From positions 3,010-41,573 of the forward strand of contig HF972676.1 of assembly GCA_000432995.1 (NCBI GenBank): DNA of 38,564 bases, written 5' to 3'. Below are positions 16,777 to 24,790 of this stretch, in pieces; position 1 is the first letter of the stretch, and every line of letters starts with the position of its first letter. A program made the position numbers and the translations under genes. Under the pieces are notes generated by a model. The model was not told where the DNA came from. It saw only the letters and a list, made by a program, of their open reading frames with translations, and did no database searches. Source of the stretch: Clostridium sp. CAG:1013 (GTDB taxonomy: Bacteria; Bacillota; Clostridia; Oscillospirales; Acutalibacteraceae).

Positions 16777-16814
16777 ATCGCGTTCTTCCTTTAGGGGAGG
16801 AACGCGATTTTTTT
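16777..16814 (+). terminator. Terminator of the GRE operon
   Basis: ATCGCGTTCTTCC (16777-16789) pairs with GGAGGAACGCGAT (16796-16808), allowing one G-T pair, followed by T7. It lies 36 nt after the GRE stop. Confidence 0.92.
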
Positions 16815-16850
16815 ACCCGCTAGGTTTTCCCTCCAAAAAAGTCTTTGGAA

Positions 16851-16892
16851 TAAAAAAAGAGAACAGCGCGCCCCGGGGCGTCCTGTTCTCTT
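16851..16892 (-). terminator. Terminator of the MIF-like gene
   Basis: Read on the minus strand, AGAGAACAG (16891-16883) and CTGTTCTCT (16866-16858) enclose an inner CGCCCC/GGGGCG stem and are followed by a run of T. It sits directly behind the tautomerase stop, convergent with the GRE terminator. Confidence 0.88.
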
Positions 16893-16900
16893 CCTGAGAC

Positions 16901-17248
16901 TTAGAAATTTCCGTTGTTCCAGCCCCAATCCGGTGTGGCCAGATAGCGGATATACATGTCCTTGGGATCCACGCCCAGTTCCTTCTGGAACAGAGCGCAT
17001 ACGTCCCGGGTCATATTGGCGGAGCCTTGAGGATCCACTTTGTTTCCAAAGACCTTTACCTCCACAATGGCCATAGGCTTGTCGCTCTCGCCCCGGAACC
17101 ACATGCGGCACTGGTCCTCCAAGGTAATCATCAGCCAGTCCTCGGTTTTTTCCGGCAAGTAGGTGATGATCTGCCCCAGCTGACTTTTCACTGCTTGAGC
17201 TGTATCGCCTGAAACCTGTACGTTGGTTTTGATCTGAATGCAAGGCAT
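16901..17248 (-). CDS. MIF-like tautomerase-superfamily protein
   Basis: This 115-aa protein resembles macrophage migration inhibitory factor. After Met removal the N-terminal Pro (MPCIQIKTNV), the catalytic base of the tautomerase superfamily, would be exposed. The C-terminus contains DMYIRYLATPDWGWNNGNF, matching the conserved GWNN-x-F tail of MIF. Length is almost identical to MIF (114 aa), and the middle contains EKTEDW with a candidate active-site Lys. It probably forms a trimer and catalyses keto-enol tautomerisation of a small acid; the true substrate is unknown. A strong AGGAGGAGG lies upstream of the ATG. It is a single gene with its own terminator, divergent from the ROK regulator, which may control it through the shared 122-nt gap. 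Confidence 0.85.
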   Translation of the reverse strand: MPCIQIKTNVQVSGDTAQAVKSQLGQIITYLPEKTEDWLMITLEDQCRMWFRGESDKPMAIVEVKVFGNKVDPQGSANMTRDVCALFQKELGVDPKDMYIRYLATPDWGWNNGNF

Positions 17249-17291
17249 AATAGAGACCTCCTCCTTCCAGGTTCCCTTTTTTACGGAACTC

Positions 17292-17320
17292 TGGAACTTT
17301 TCTTTCTAATATAGTATAAT
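17292..17320 (+). promoter_or_regulatory. Candidate promoter of the ROK gene in the divergent gap
   Basis: A perfect TATAAT (17315-17320) lies 51 nt before the ROK ATG. The -35 at the 17-nt spacing is weak (TGGAAC, 17292-17297). On the opposite strand TATACT overlaps the same spot and could serve the tautomerase, so the two promoters would share one control region. Confidence 0.45.
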
Positions 17321-17370
17321 CCTTTTTAGAACGATTGGGTAGGAACCCACACAGAAAAGAGCGAACCACC

Positions 17371-18579
17371 ATGAAGATCACGCAGACAAAAGACATCCGA
17401 GCAGCCAACCGCTGGGAGATCATGCGGCAGGTGCTGCATCATTATCCCATCAGCAGGGTGGACATCTGCCGCCAGACCGGACTGAACAAAGCCACCGTCT
17501 CCACCATTGTCAAAGAATGGATCGATGCGGGGCTTCTGGCCGAAACGGAACTGGGCCACTCGGAATGGGGCCGCAAACCCATTATGCTCAACCCTGTCCA
17601 CAACGCCGGATGCGCTGTGGCGCTGGATATCGACATCAGCCAGGTTCAGGCCATTCTCACCGATCTTTCCGGAGATTCCGTCCTGGCCCGGGAACAGTTC
17701 TCCACCACGGAGGACAGCTTTCCCCAGGTATTCCAGCGGGTGTGCCAGGCGGTGGACAAACTGCTGGAACAGATGCCCTCCACCCGTTACGGCCTGGTAG
17801 GCATCGGCGCTGCCGTTCACGGCGTGGTGGATCTTGCCGGCCTGATCCGCTTTGTCCCCCGGCGGGGTTGGCGGAACGTAGATCTGCGTTCCCTGCTGGA
17901 AGAACGGTATCAGGTGCCCGTGTCACTGGACAACGACGGTAACCTGGCCGCCTTGGCCCAGCAGGATCTTATCGGCAGCGAAGGCGAAACAGAAGAAGGC
18001 CAGCCCCAGGAAGGGCCTCTGCAAAGCCTTGCCATGGTGAACATCGGCAACTCCATCTCCGTGGGGCTTATCACCAACGGAGAAGTGTTCCGAGGCTTCC
18101 ACGGCTTCGCTAACGCCATTGGCCACCATACCATCAATGTGGACGAGCCGGTGCAGTGCTCTTGCGGCAAGTACGGCTGCTGGGAGCAGTACTGCTCCGA
18201 CGGGGCGGTAATCGCCTACGCCAATTCCGTGCTGCCCCAGCCCATCTCCTCCATCCAGGAGCTGGTGGTGCTCATCCGCCACCAGGACCCCATAGCCCAG
18301 CAGGTGCTGGACAGGTTCATCACCTATCTGGCGGTAGGACTGACCAATATCATCTTTATTTTCGACTGTCAGGCCATTGTGATCAGCTCGGAGCTGTTAT
18401 ACTCTCTTCCCTACTATCTGCCGGAAATCCTCCGGAAGATGATCCTGCCCATCACCCACGCGGAAAAAGTGGTCCTCTCCCCTCTGGGAAAGAGCGGCCC
18501 CATTCTAGGGGCAGCCCAGCAGGCCATCTCCCAGTTCTACCAGGGCGTGGCCAACGCCGCCGAAACAACAAATGGATAA
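17371..18579 (+). CDS. ROK-family transcriptional regulator (NagC/XylR-like)
   Basis: This 402-aa repressor combines an N-terminal winged helix-turn-helix (about 10-65; ISRVDICRQTGLNKATVSTI) with a ROK sugar-kinase-like domain. The ROK part shows DNDGNLAAL, VNIGNSISVGLI and GFANAIGHHTI. The zinc site is CSCGKYGCWE (C-x-C-G-x2-G-C-x-E). NagC/XylR-type proteins repress sugar genes and release DNA on binding a sugar or sugar phosphate. I chose the ATG at 17371 because the HTH begins there; its ribosome site is weak. It is divergent from the MIF-like gene and converges with the RibD-like operon. Likely targets are these neighbours, but no operator is proven. Confidence 0.93.
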   Translation: MKITQTKDIRAANRWEIMRQVLHHYPISRVDICRQTGLNKATVSTIVKEWIDAGLLAETELGHSEWGRKPIMLNPVHNAGCAVALDIDISQVQAILTDLSGDSVLAREQFSTTEDSFPQVFQRVCQAVDKLLEQMPSTRYGLVGIGAAVHGVVDLAGLIRFVPRRGWRNVDLRSLLEERYQVPVSLDNDGNLAALAQQDLIGSEGETEEGQPQEGPLQSLAMVNIGNSISVGLITNGEVFRGFHGFANAIGHHTINVDEPVQCSCGKYGCWEQYCSDGAVIAYANSVLPQPISSIQELVVLIRHQDPIAQQVLDRFITYLAVGLTNIIFIFDCQAIVISSELLYSLPYYLPEILRKMILPITHAEKVVLSPLGKSGPILGAAQQAISQFYQGVANAAETTNG

Positions 18580-18593
18580 AAGCTGTTCTCAGC

Positions 18594-18625
18594 AAAAGAG
18601 GAGCCGTTTTCTGGCTCCTCTTTTT
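18594..18625. terminator. Bidirectional terminator between ROK gene and RibD-like operon
   Basis: AAAAGAGGAGCC (18594-18605) pairs with GGCTCCTCTTTT (18613-18624) around a 7-nt loop. T-runs follow in both directions, so it can end both the plus-strand ROK transcript and the minus-strand operon. Confidence 0.9.
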
Positions 18626-18665
18626 ATAGGATGGATCCCGCCCGTTCAAGCCGCGATTGCAGCAC

Positions 18666-19616
18666 TCAATCGTAGATCAGCTTGTGGCGGAGATAGAAGA
18701 AATGGTCGCTGTGGGTGTGGATGGAAAGCATCCGGGTGTGGGGATGGTCCTCACTGGTGAATTCCTTGCCGAATTTGCCGATGGTGAGAGCCTGACCGCC
18801 CACATAAATGCAGGAGTAGTTGAAGAACAGCTCGTCCATCATCTTCTGGGAGACCAGGTAATGCATATAGGAGGGGGTCTCCACCAGCAGACGGTCGATG
18901 CCGAACTTCTTCAGCACATACAGGGCCACCTTGGAATCGGGAGCGGTGTCGCCGGTGCCGATGACCAGCACTTTTCCGGTGGCTTCCTTCATGCCCTGGA
19001 TCAGCTCTTCGGTGACTGCTTCCATAGAGGGAGCGTCCACGAAGTAAGCGTCGTTCTGGATCTTTTCCCGGACCAGCTCCATGCCCTTGCGGGAAGTGGA
19101 GATCATCACAGGCACTTCAGGGGTCTTGAAGAGGATGTGGTCGAAGGGAATATCCGTGGCGTCCAGGGAAGTGACAATATTCCAGGGCACAGGATTCTTG
19201 CCGTTTTCAATACGCATGTCCTCCATGTCCTGATCGAACACGTGGCAGGTGTAGTCGCTCTCGGCATTCATGGTGCCAGCGCCCAGCATCACGCCGTCGG
19301 ACACAGCACGGAGCATGTTCAGGATGAACCAGTCCGTGTCGGCCCCGGCGGAGTCGTACTTATTCTTCTTGGCGATCAGGGGACCCTGAGGGGCGTCGGT
19401 AAAGGCGATGCGCCCGTCGATGGAGGTAACCAAAGAGGTGTAGGTGCAGGGCCGGTCCTCATGGAGTTCCAGGAATTTCAGGTCGCCGTAGATCTCCCGG
19501 ATCTTATCGCAGCTCATGGTCTCCACCTGGCAGTGGGCCAGTTCGGGGCTGGCGTAGACCCGCTGGACCTTCAGACGCTGAGGGTCAAAAGGCATTTTGA
19601 ACAGGGATGTAGCCAT
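18666..19616 (-). CDS. RibD C-terminal (DHFR-fold) reductase
   Basis: This 316-aa protein has the dihydrofolate-reductase-like RibD_C fold. In riboflavin synthesis that fold uses NADPH to reduce the ribosyl part of a pyrimidine. Signature stretches are TSLVTSIDGRIAF (about 60-72), AVSDGVMLGAGTMNAES (about 104-120), a nucleotide-binding stretch VLVIGTGDTAP, and the end-domain IDRLLVETPSYMH and DELFFNYSCIYVGG. No deaminase domain is attached, and the other riboflavin genes are absent from the window. It is therefore more likely a reductase for another compound than a riboflavin enzyme. GGGAGG precedes the ATG and overlaps the stop of the SDR gene (12-nt gap), so the two are translationally coupled. 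It is the last gene of the twin-permease operon. Confidence 0.85.
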   Translation of the reverse strand: MATSLFKMPFDPQRLKVQRVYASPELAHCQVETMSCDKIREIYGDLKFLELHEDRPCTYTSLVTSIDGRIAFTDAPQGPLIAKKNKYDSAGADTDWFILNMLRAVSDGVMLGAGTMNAESDYTCHVFDQDMEDMRIENGKNPVPWNIVTSLDATDIPFDHILFKTPEVPVMISTSRKGMELVREKIQNDAYFVDAPSMEAVTEELIQGMKEATGKVLVIGTGDTAPDSKVALYVLKKFGIDRLLVETPSYMHYLVSQKMMDELFFNYSCIYVGGQALTIGKFGKEFTSEDHPHTRMLSIHTHSDHFFYLRHKLIYD

Positions 19617-19628
19617 GGTGAACCTCCC

Positions 19629-20360
19629 TTAGATCAGGCTGCCGCCGCAAACGTTCATGATCTCGCCGGTGATGAAGCCTGCGTCCTGGCTGGACAGGAA
19701 CTTCACGGCGTTGGCCATGTCGGCCACCTTGCCCATCTTGTGCAGGGGATACAGGGAAGCGTAGGACTCCTCCAGAGCCTTGGGATCCTCAGCCTCCTGG
19801 AAGCGCTGCTCGATCATGGGAGTGCGCACCAGGCCGGGCAGCACGCAGTTGACACGCACCTTGGGAGCATACTCCAGGGCGATGCACTTGGTCAGCATGA
19901 TCACGCCGGCCTTGGAGGGGCAGTAGCCGATCCGCTCGGGGATGGGACGCACGCCCAGGTCAGAACCGATGGTGACGATGGAGGGATCCTCGCTCTTCAC
20001 CAGTTCCTTCACAGCGGCCTTGCACATGTTGAACACGCCGCCCAGGTTGATGGACAGTTCCCGCATGAAGGAGTCATACTCGGTGTTCTCCAGAGAACCG
20101 ATGAAGGTGACACCAGCGCAGCACACCAGCTTGTCCACCTTGCCGAAGGCTTCCACAGCCTTGTCCACCACGTTCTGAGCCTGCTCGGGCTTAGTCAGGT
20201 CGGCCTGAACATAGATGGCGTTCTCGCTCTGGATCTTCATGGCAGGCTCCACGCCGCAGCCAACCAGCTTGGCGCCCTCGTCCAGGAACATTTTCGCTAC
20301 GCCTTCTCCGATGCCGGAGCTGGCGCCGGTAACGATGACCACTTTATTCTCAAATTTCAT
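19629..20360 (-). CDS. Short-chain dehydrogenase/reductase (SDR)
   Basis: This 243-aa classical SDR oxidises an alcohol or reduces a ketone with NAD(P). The cofactor motif is TGASSGIG (about 11-18), followed by CAGV (NAG-like). The catalytic Ser precedes YCPSK, which carries the Tyr-x3-Lys pair. The C-terminus GFITGEIMNVCGG is typical. After the first strand of the fold the sequence gives no clear NADP-specific Arg. The substrate cannot be named. AGAAAGGATC precedes the ATG. It sits 30 nt after the TIGR03792-like gene and 12 nt before the RibD-like gene in one operon. Confidence 0.92.
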   Translation of the reverse strand: MKFENKVVIVTGASSGIGEGVAKMFLDEGAKLVGCGVEPAMKIQSENAIYVQADLTKPEQAQNVVDKAVEAFGKVDKLVCCAGVTFIGSLENTEYDSFMRELSINLGGVFNMCKAAVKELVKSEDPSIVTIGSDLGVRPIPERIGYCPSKAGVIMLTKCIALEYAPKVRVNCVLPGLVRTPMIEQRFQEAEDPKALEESYASLYPLHKMGKVADMANAVKFLSSQDAGFITGEIMNVCGGSLI

Positions 20361-20390
20361 TGCAGTCAGATCCTTTCTAAATAAAGTAAC

Positions 20391-20771
20391 TTAGATGCGC
20401 TCGAAGCGGCTGTAACGATGGATACCGAAGTTCTCCTCGTTCTGGACGCAGCGGGTGAGCTTATAGGGATGCTTGAACTTGGACTCGAACCGAGCGATCA
20501 GGCTGGCCTGGAGCTCTTTGTCGTCCACCTTGTGCCAGCTCTCGATGCTCTCCCACACGAAGATGAAGTGCATCTCGCCGGGCTTGTTGTCGTTGACCCA
20601 CACTTCCTTGTACAGGAAGGGGATGTGATCGAACAGATCGGTCTCAGCCTCGCCCAGGGTCCACACTTCGTGGTCCACTTCCAGGAACTCCTGCACGTGC
20701 TCGGGAGCGGTCTCAAAAACCAGGTGCTCTACGGGATAATGTTCGCCTTTCACATAGGTATAGCCTTGCAT
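20391..20771 (-). CDS. Small TIGR03792-like (ABM-fold) protein
   Basis: This 126-aa cytosolic protein resembles the uncharacterised TIGR03792 family, which appears related to dimeric alpha-beta-barrel (ABM-like) proteins. Supporting stretches are VEHLVFETAPEHVQEFLEVD, EVWT, FLYKEVWVND, and IFVWESIESWHKV near the middle. I chose the start at 20771 because AAGGAGG lies just upstream; the frame extends about 60 nt further without a site. ABM-fold proteins can act as small monooxygenases, isomerases or simple binding proteins, so no reaction is assigned. Its position between a flavoprotein and an SDR suggests that it acts on the same metabolite. Confidence 0.75.
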   Translation of the reverse strand: MQGYTYVKGEHYPVEHLVFETAPEHVQEFLEVDHEVWTLGEAETDLFDHIPFLYKEVWVNDNKPGEMHFIFVWESIESWHKVDDKELQASLIARFESKFKHPYKLTRCVQNEENFGIHRYSRFERI

Positions 20772-20849
20772 GATAACGTCCTCCTTGTGTTTGATAGTTG
20801 ATTTATGGTTGAGTTTTCGTTTTTGGATGTTCATTTCAGTCCGGCTAAC

Positions 20850-20970
20850 GAGAGGAAACCGGCCGGGAAAGACGCTGCGCTGTTTCCCTGCTTTTTCTGC
20901 CGGCTGCGCCGGTTTAAGGTCGTGGGACGCTGTCCCACACCCTGCAAGCCTTTTGAAAAAGGCTTGAGCG
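20850..20970. repeat. Cluster of four palindromes, MITE/REP-like element
   Basis: The 221-nt gap between the flavoprotein and TIGR03792-like genes holds four consecutive hairpins: GGGAAA (20865-20870)/TTTCCC (20883-20888); CCGGC/GCCGG (20900-20912); GTGGGAC (20922-20928)/GTCCCAC (20932-20938); and CAAGCCTTTT (20945-20954)/AAAAGGCTTG (20957-20966). The last is a near-perfect terminator-like stem. Such palindrome trains recur as dispersed intergenic repeats in some Clostridia. Only one copy is in this window. Confidence 0.6.
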
Positions 20971-20992
20971 AAAACTTTACGTTTTGCGCCGA

Positions 20993-21556
20993 TTAGGCGT
21001 TGGCGGCCTTCATCTTCTCTGCCAGTTCCACCACCTGCTGGGCGATGTCCGGGCGGGTTTCCAGGGAGTCGTGGTCAGAGTTGGGCAGACATACCTCGCC
21101 CAGGCACTCCGTGCTCAGGTCGTTGAGAAGGTTCTTCAGAACCAGCTCGCCGCCCAGGAACTGATTGGGGAAGCTGGGAGCGCCGCCCACCATGAGGATA
21201 GCGCCTTTGCGCAAGGGCTTCTCAGGCATGTCGTTGCGCACATGGCCGGCCCAGTACACCTGGAACCGATCGATGAGGGTTTTCAGCTTGCCGGTAACAG
21301 AGTGGAAGTACATGGGAGAAGCCAGAACCACGTTGTCGGCCTCTTCCAGCAGCTGGTAGACTTCGTCCATGCCGTCGTGGATGCTGCATCCCTTCTTGTG
21401 CCAGCAGAACCGGCAGTCCTTGCAGGGGGCAATGTTCTCCACGCGGTAAGCGTCGATGATGGTGTACTCGCCGCCCAGGGTATCCAGGAACAGCTTCACC
21501 ATCTGGTTGGTGTGGCCGTTTTTACGGGCCGAACCGGTGATGACCAATGTTTTCAT
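20993..21556 (-). CDS. Iron-sulfur flavoprotein / NADPH-dependent FMN reductase-like
   Basis: This 187-aa flavodoxin-like reductase has the FMN-phosphate loop TGSARKNGHT (about 7-16) and the flavin-contacting stretch ASPMYFHSVTGKLK. In between, C-K-D-C-x2-C followed by GCSIHDGM (about 44-60) gives four clustered Cys. This is the compact cluster-binding motif of iron-sulfur flavoproteins, which move electrons from ferredoxin or NAD(P)H to a small acceptor in anaerobes. GGAGGAGCG lies before the ATG. It is 19 nt downstream of the first permease, followed by the palindrome cluster. A role as the reductive enzyme for the imported compound is plausible but inferred. Confidence 0.88.
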   Translation of the reverse strand: MKTLVITGSARKNGHTNQMVKLFLDTLGGEYTIIDAYRVENIAPCKDCRFCWHKKGCSIHDGMDEVYQLLEEADNVVLASPMYFHSVTGKLKTLIDRFQVYWAGHVRNDMPEKPLRKGAILMVGGAPSFPNQFLGGELVLKNLLNDLSTECLGEVCLPNSDHDSLETRPDIAQQVVELAEKMKAANA

Positions 21557-21575
21557 TGTAACGCTCCTCCAAAAC

Positions 21576-23096
21576 TTATTTCTTGGCGGCTTCCAAAGCA
21601 GCCGCTTTTTCCGCTTCCAGATCGGCCAGATGGGCTTTCTGGTTGAATTTGATGAAATGCAGCACCAAGAATGCTACGATCAGCACGCAGTAGGCGGCTA
21701 CGAATCCCAGATCCGGGTTGTAAGTGTCTGTAAACAGCAGGCCGGGAGAGTGGATCATGCCGATACCGGTCAGAGCCAGAGCCACCACGTTGGTGATAGC
21801 CACTTTCAGCCAATCGTTGTCGATGATGAACACGAACACGCAGCCCACCAGCAGGCCCACAAAGGCGGAGCCGTTATCGAAGGCCAGGAAGCCGGGCAGC
21901 TTGCCCTCAGCCACGTTGTCCATGATGAAGTCCATGACCACAGGCAGAGAAGCCATGATCACAGCGGGATAATACTTCTTGCTGACCACCTCGAAAGCCT
22001 GGGAGTAGCTGGAGATACCAACGAACACCAGGATGGGCAGCACAACAGCCTCAGGGATGAAGGCGGTAATGATGGCGGACAGGCCGGTCAGGCCCACCAG
22101 AGCGTACAGCACCACGATGCCCAGATGGTATCCGGTGCCGGAGCCCATCTTCTTCCAGCCGGGATAGCCCCAGTACAGGCCCACAGCCAGGGGGTTGCCG
22201 AACAGAGCACCCACCATGCTGGCCACGCCGCAGAGCACCAGGGGCTTGGTGGTGGTGAAGAAGGTGTCGCCGCACTCCTTGGCCTGCTCCACTGCCTGGA
22301 TACCGGTAATGACCTCATTGAGGGAGAACACAATGATGATGGGCAGGAAGGGGATCATAGCGGAGATCACTTCTCCGGAGAAGATGCCGAAGGTGAAATT
22401 GGGGATATAGAAGCCCAGATTGGACAGGGAGTCGGTCACGGTGGAGAAGCTCATGGATCCGGTGACCCAGGCGATGCCGGCGCCCACCACAATGGCGATC
22501 AGGGCGGCGGGCAGCTTGGTGTTTACCTTGCCCAGGTAGATGACGAAAAGCACAATCAGGGAGAGCCAGCCCACCAGAGGCATTTCCAGAGTGCCGTCCA
22601 TGGACTGGAGGATCAGGAAAGCCATGGCGCCGCCGGCCAGAGAGCCGAACAGAGCACCGGCGGGAACGATCTTCAGGATCAGGGGCACCACGAAAGCGCC
22701 GATGATGAACACAGCGCCGCCCACGAAGTGAGCCAGCACGCCCACCCGGAACGCCAGCAGAGCGTCGCCGGTGGAGCTGTACACAGGCAGCATGATCGAG
22801 AACAGCCAGATGAACATACGCCCAGCCTGGAGACCGGCAGGCACAGCAGTCAGGTTACTGTCGCCCCGGCTCTTGGCGATGTGGCGATAGTAGAGCCACA
22901 GGCCGCCGTTCATTACGATCACAGTCACCAGCACACCGGGCATCATGGTGCCGAACACGGTGGCGCCGTCCAGGCCGAAGGTGCCAAGCAAAATGGCCAC
23001 GGCCACGATCACCTTGGAAAATCCATCGAAAAACACGCCGATGGAAGCGTCCAAGTCCGCTTTTTTAAACAGTGGGATTTTTACGCTGTCCGTCAT
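21576..23096 (-). CDS. AzgA/NCS2-like permease, paralogue 1 of the operon pair
   Basis: This 506-aa polytopic membrane protein has about 12-14 hydrophobic segments and is distantly similar to AzgA-type purine permeases. Evidence is DASIGVFFDGFSKVIVA at the start, and GALFGNPLAVGLYWGYPGWKK at about two thirds, which aligns with the lGallGts...YiEsaaG segment of AzgA proteins. The same blocks occur in the next gene (DATIGIFFDGFSKILSA and GSLFGNPFPTTVYFGHPGWKE), so the two are clear paralogues. The C-terminus is a short charged Lys/Ala/Glu helix in the cytoplasm. AGGAGG precedes the ATG. The substrate is probably a small planar or anionic metabolite; nucleobase is the family guess. Confidence 0.78.
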   Translation of the reverse strand: MTDSVKIPLFKKADLDASIGVFFDGFSKVIVAVAILLGTFGLDGATVFGTMMPGVLVTVIVMNGGLWLYYRHIAKSRGDSNLTAVPAGLQAGRMFIWLFSIMLPVYSSTGDALLAFRVGVLAHFVGGAVFIIGAFVVPLILKIVPAGALFGSLAGGAMAFLILQSMDGTLEMPLVGWLSLIVLFVIYLGKVNTKLPAALIAIVVGAGIAWVTGSMSFSTVTDSLSNLGFYIPNFTFGIFSGEVISAMIPFLPIIIVFSLNEVITGIQAVEQAKECGDTFFTTTKPLVLCGVASMVGALFGNPLAVGLYWGYPGWKKMGSGTGYHLGIVVLYALVGLTGLSAIITAFIPEAVVLPILVFVGISSYSQAFEVVSKKYYPAVIMASLPVVMDFIMDNVAEGKLPGFLAFDNGSAFVGLLVGCVFVFIIDNDWLKVAITNVVALALTGIGMIHSPGLLFTDTYNPDLGFVAAYCVLIVAFLVLHFIKFNQKAHLADLEAEKAAALEAAKK

Positions 23097-23161
23097 TTTT
23101 CTTCCTCCTAGTGAAAAGTCCTTATGTTACCACGCCCTGCTTTCCAGGGCGCAAATGCCGT

Positions 23162-24703
23162 TTATTGAGTCAGGGGTCCAGCTCCTGCCCGGTCTTGCCG
23201 GAACAGCAGCCCTTTGGCCACCAACCAGGCTCCCGCCGCCAGGTAGACCACGCCGAAGGGAACGCCTTCCGCAGGGAACAGCGCCACCGAAGGAGCGTGA
23301 ATCATGCCGATGAAGGAGCAGAAAGCCAAAGCTCCTGCGAAAGCCGCCGCGTAGAAGTATTTTTTATCCACCACATAGGCAAGCAGTCCCGCCAGCAGCA
23401 GACTGGAAAGGAACGCTCCGTTGCCCAGATACTGGATTCCGTTGATGGGCACGGAGAACTCCGCAAACTGTTCCGCCGTCATGGCGTCCAGGGTGGTCCC
23501 CGCCGCCTGTACGGCAGAACTGATCTGGGTCTGGAGATACTGGAACAGGATGGGCACCAGAGACAGGAGCACCACGTTCACATACTTTTTGTCCAGCTCC
23601 TGGAAAGTGGCGGCGGTTACGGAGAAGCCCACGAAGATCAGCAGCACCATCACCGCTTCCGTGGGGATCAGGGCCATGAGCACGCCGGTCAAGCCGGAAA
23701 GACAGATAATCAGATACGCCGCGGCGTTGGCCAGGGAAAAGCCAGCCCGGGCCCCCAGCTCCTTCCAGCCGGGATGGCCGAAGTACACCGTGGTGGGGAA
23801 GGGATTTCCAAACAGAGAACCTAAAATGGTGGAGCAGCCGTCCATCACCATGGAACGACGCTCGGGATACCGGTCCCCCGCCGCCTTAGCGGATTCGATC
23901 CCCTGAAGAGTGGAGAAGAAATTGTTCATTTGCAGAGGGATGATCACCGGCAGGAAGGGGAACAGCCCTTTGAAGCCCTTGATGATATCCACCCCGCAGA
24001 AGGTGGGAGGATAAAATCCCAGGTTGGAGAAGGATGCGGTGAAATTATCCCAAGTCAAGCTGCCAGTGGACCAGGCGATGACAGTCCCCAGAACCACAGC
24101 CACAACACCGGTGGGGATCTTCTGGAATCGCTTGTCCGCTTTGCCCAGGTAATCGATGACCACCATGCAGAAAGGCAGCAATGCGTAAATGGGCTTGTCG
24201 AACACCATGGCGATACCCACAAAGGACAACCACACCAGCGCCGAAGAAGCCATATTCCCCATCAGCGCGCTGTGGGGCACCACCTTGATGATCCAGCGGC
24301 CGATGAAGCCGCCCAGCACCTCAATGACGCCGCCGATGAGAGCTGCCGCCAGCCCCACTTGGAAGGCCAATTCCGCGTCACCGGTCTGCCAGTAAACAGG
24401 ACCCATAATCAGGTACAGCCAACCGGTCAGCTGAGAGGCTCCTATGCCGAAGGGCTGAGCCGTCACATCCTGGCGCTGTTCCTTTTTGGCCAGAGCCCGG
24501 GCCTCGTAAAAATACCACAGATTGCCCGCAAAAATAGCCAGGCCCACACCTGGCACGATCTTCCCCAGCACGATATCCGCCGGCATGCCGAACACGAACA
24601 GCATGATGCCCGTAGCGGACAGGATCTTGGAGAAGCCATCGAAGAAGATGCCGATGGTGGCGTCCATATCGCCTTTGCCCCACCAGCGGTACTTAAACTG
24701 CAT
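23162..24703 (-). CDS. AzgA/NCS2-like permease, paralogue 2 (first gene of operon)
   Basis: This 513-aa polytopic permease is the paralogue of the downstream gene. It starts MQFKYRWWGKGDMDATIGIF. I chose the ATG at 24703 because GGAG lies 9 nt upstream; the frame also opens at a GTG at 24718, which lies inside that site. Family-like features include PFGIGASQLTGWLY, VPHSALMGNMASSALVW, a conserved polar segment (PLQMNNFFSTLQGIESAK), and GSLFGNPFPTTVYFGHPGWKE with GARAGFSLANAA, near the substrate-binding end of AzgA relatives. Two such permeases in tandem could have different substrates, or serve as importer and exporter of substrate and product. It lies directly behind a consensus promoter and a putative operator. 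Confidence 0.78.
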   Translation of the reverse strand: MQFKYRWWGKGDMDATIGIFFDGFSKILSATGIMLFVFGMPADIVLGKIVPGVGLAIFAGNLWYFYEARALAKKEQRQDVTAQPFGIGASQLTGWLYLIMGPVYWQTGDAELAFQVGLAAALIGGVIEVLGGFIGRWIIKVVPHSALMGNMASSALVWLSFVGIAMVFDKPIYALLPFCMVVIDYLGKADKRFQKIPTGVVAVVLGTVIAWSTGSLTWDNFTASFSNLGFYPPTFCGVDIIKGFKGLFPFLPVIIPLQMNNFFSTLQGIESAKAAGDRYPERRSMVMDGCSTILGSLFGNPFPTTVYFGHPGWKELGARAGFSLANAAAYLIICLSGLTGVLMALIPTEAVMVLLIFVGFSVTAATFQELDKKYVNVVLLSLVPILFQYLQTQISSAVQAAGTTLDAMTAEQFAEFSVPINGIQYLGNGAFLSSLLLAGLLAYVVDKKYFYAAAFAGALAFCSFIGMIHAPSVALFPAEGVPFGVVYLAAGAWLVAKGLLFRQDRAGAGPLTQ

Positions 24704-24790
24704 GCTCCCACACTCCACTTGTTTGATAAATGTAATACCCTCAACTGTGATAAAGCCTTTTGTTTAAGACTCAAACTATTTCCAGTGCTT

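Noticed and set aside
18657..20384. Long plus-strand open frame (575 codons) opposite the SDR and RibD-like genes
   Set aside because: It is His/Val/Gly-rich antisense translation with no start site and spans two well-supported genes.
21456..23111. Long plus-strand open frame opposite permease paralogue 1
   Set aside because: The translation is rich in His, Gln and Asp, the mirror of hydrophobic codons on the real strand. No family features.
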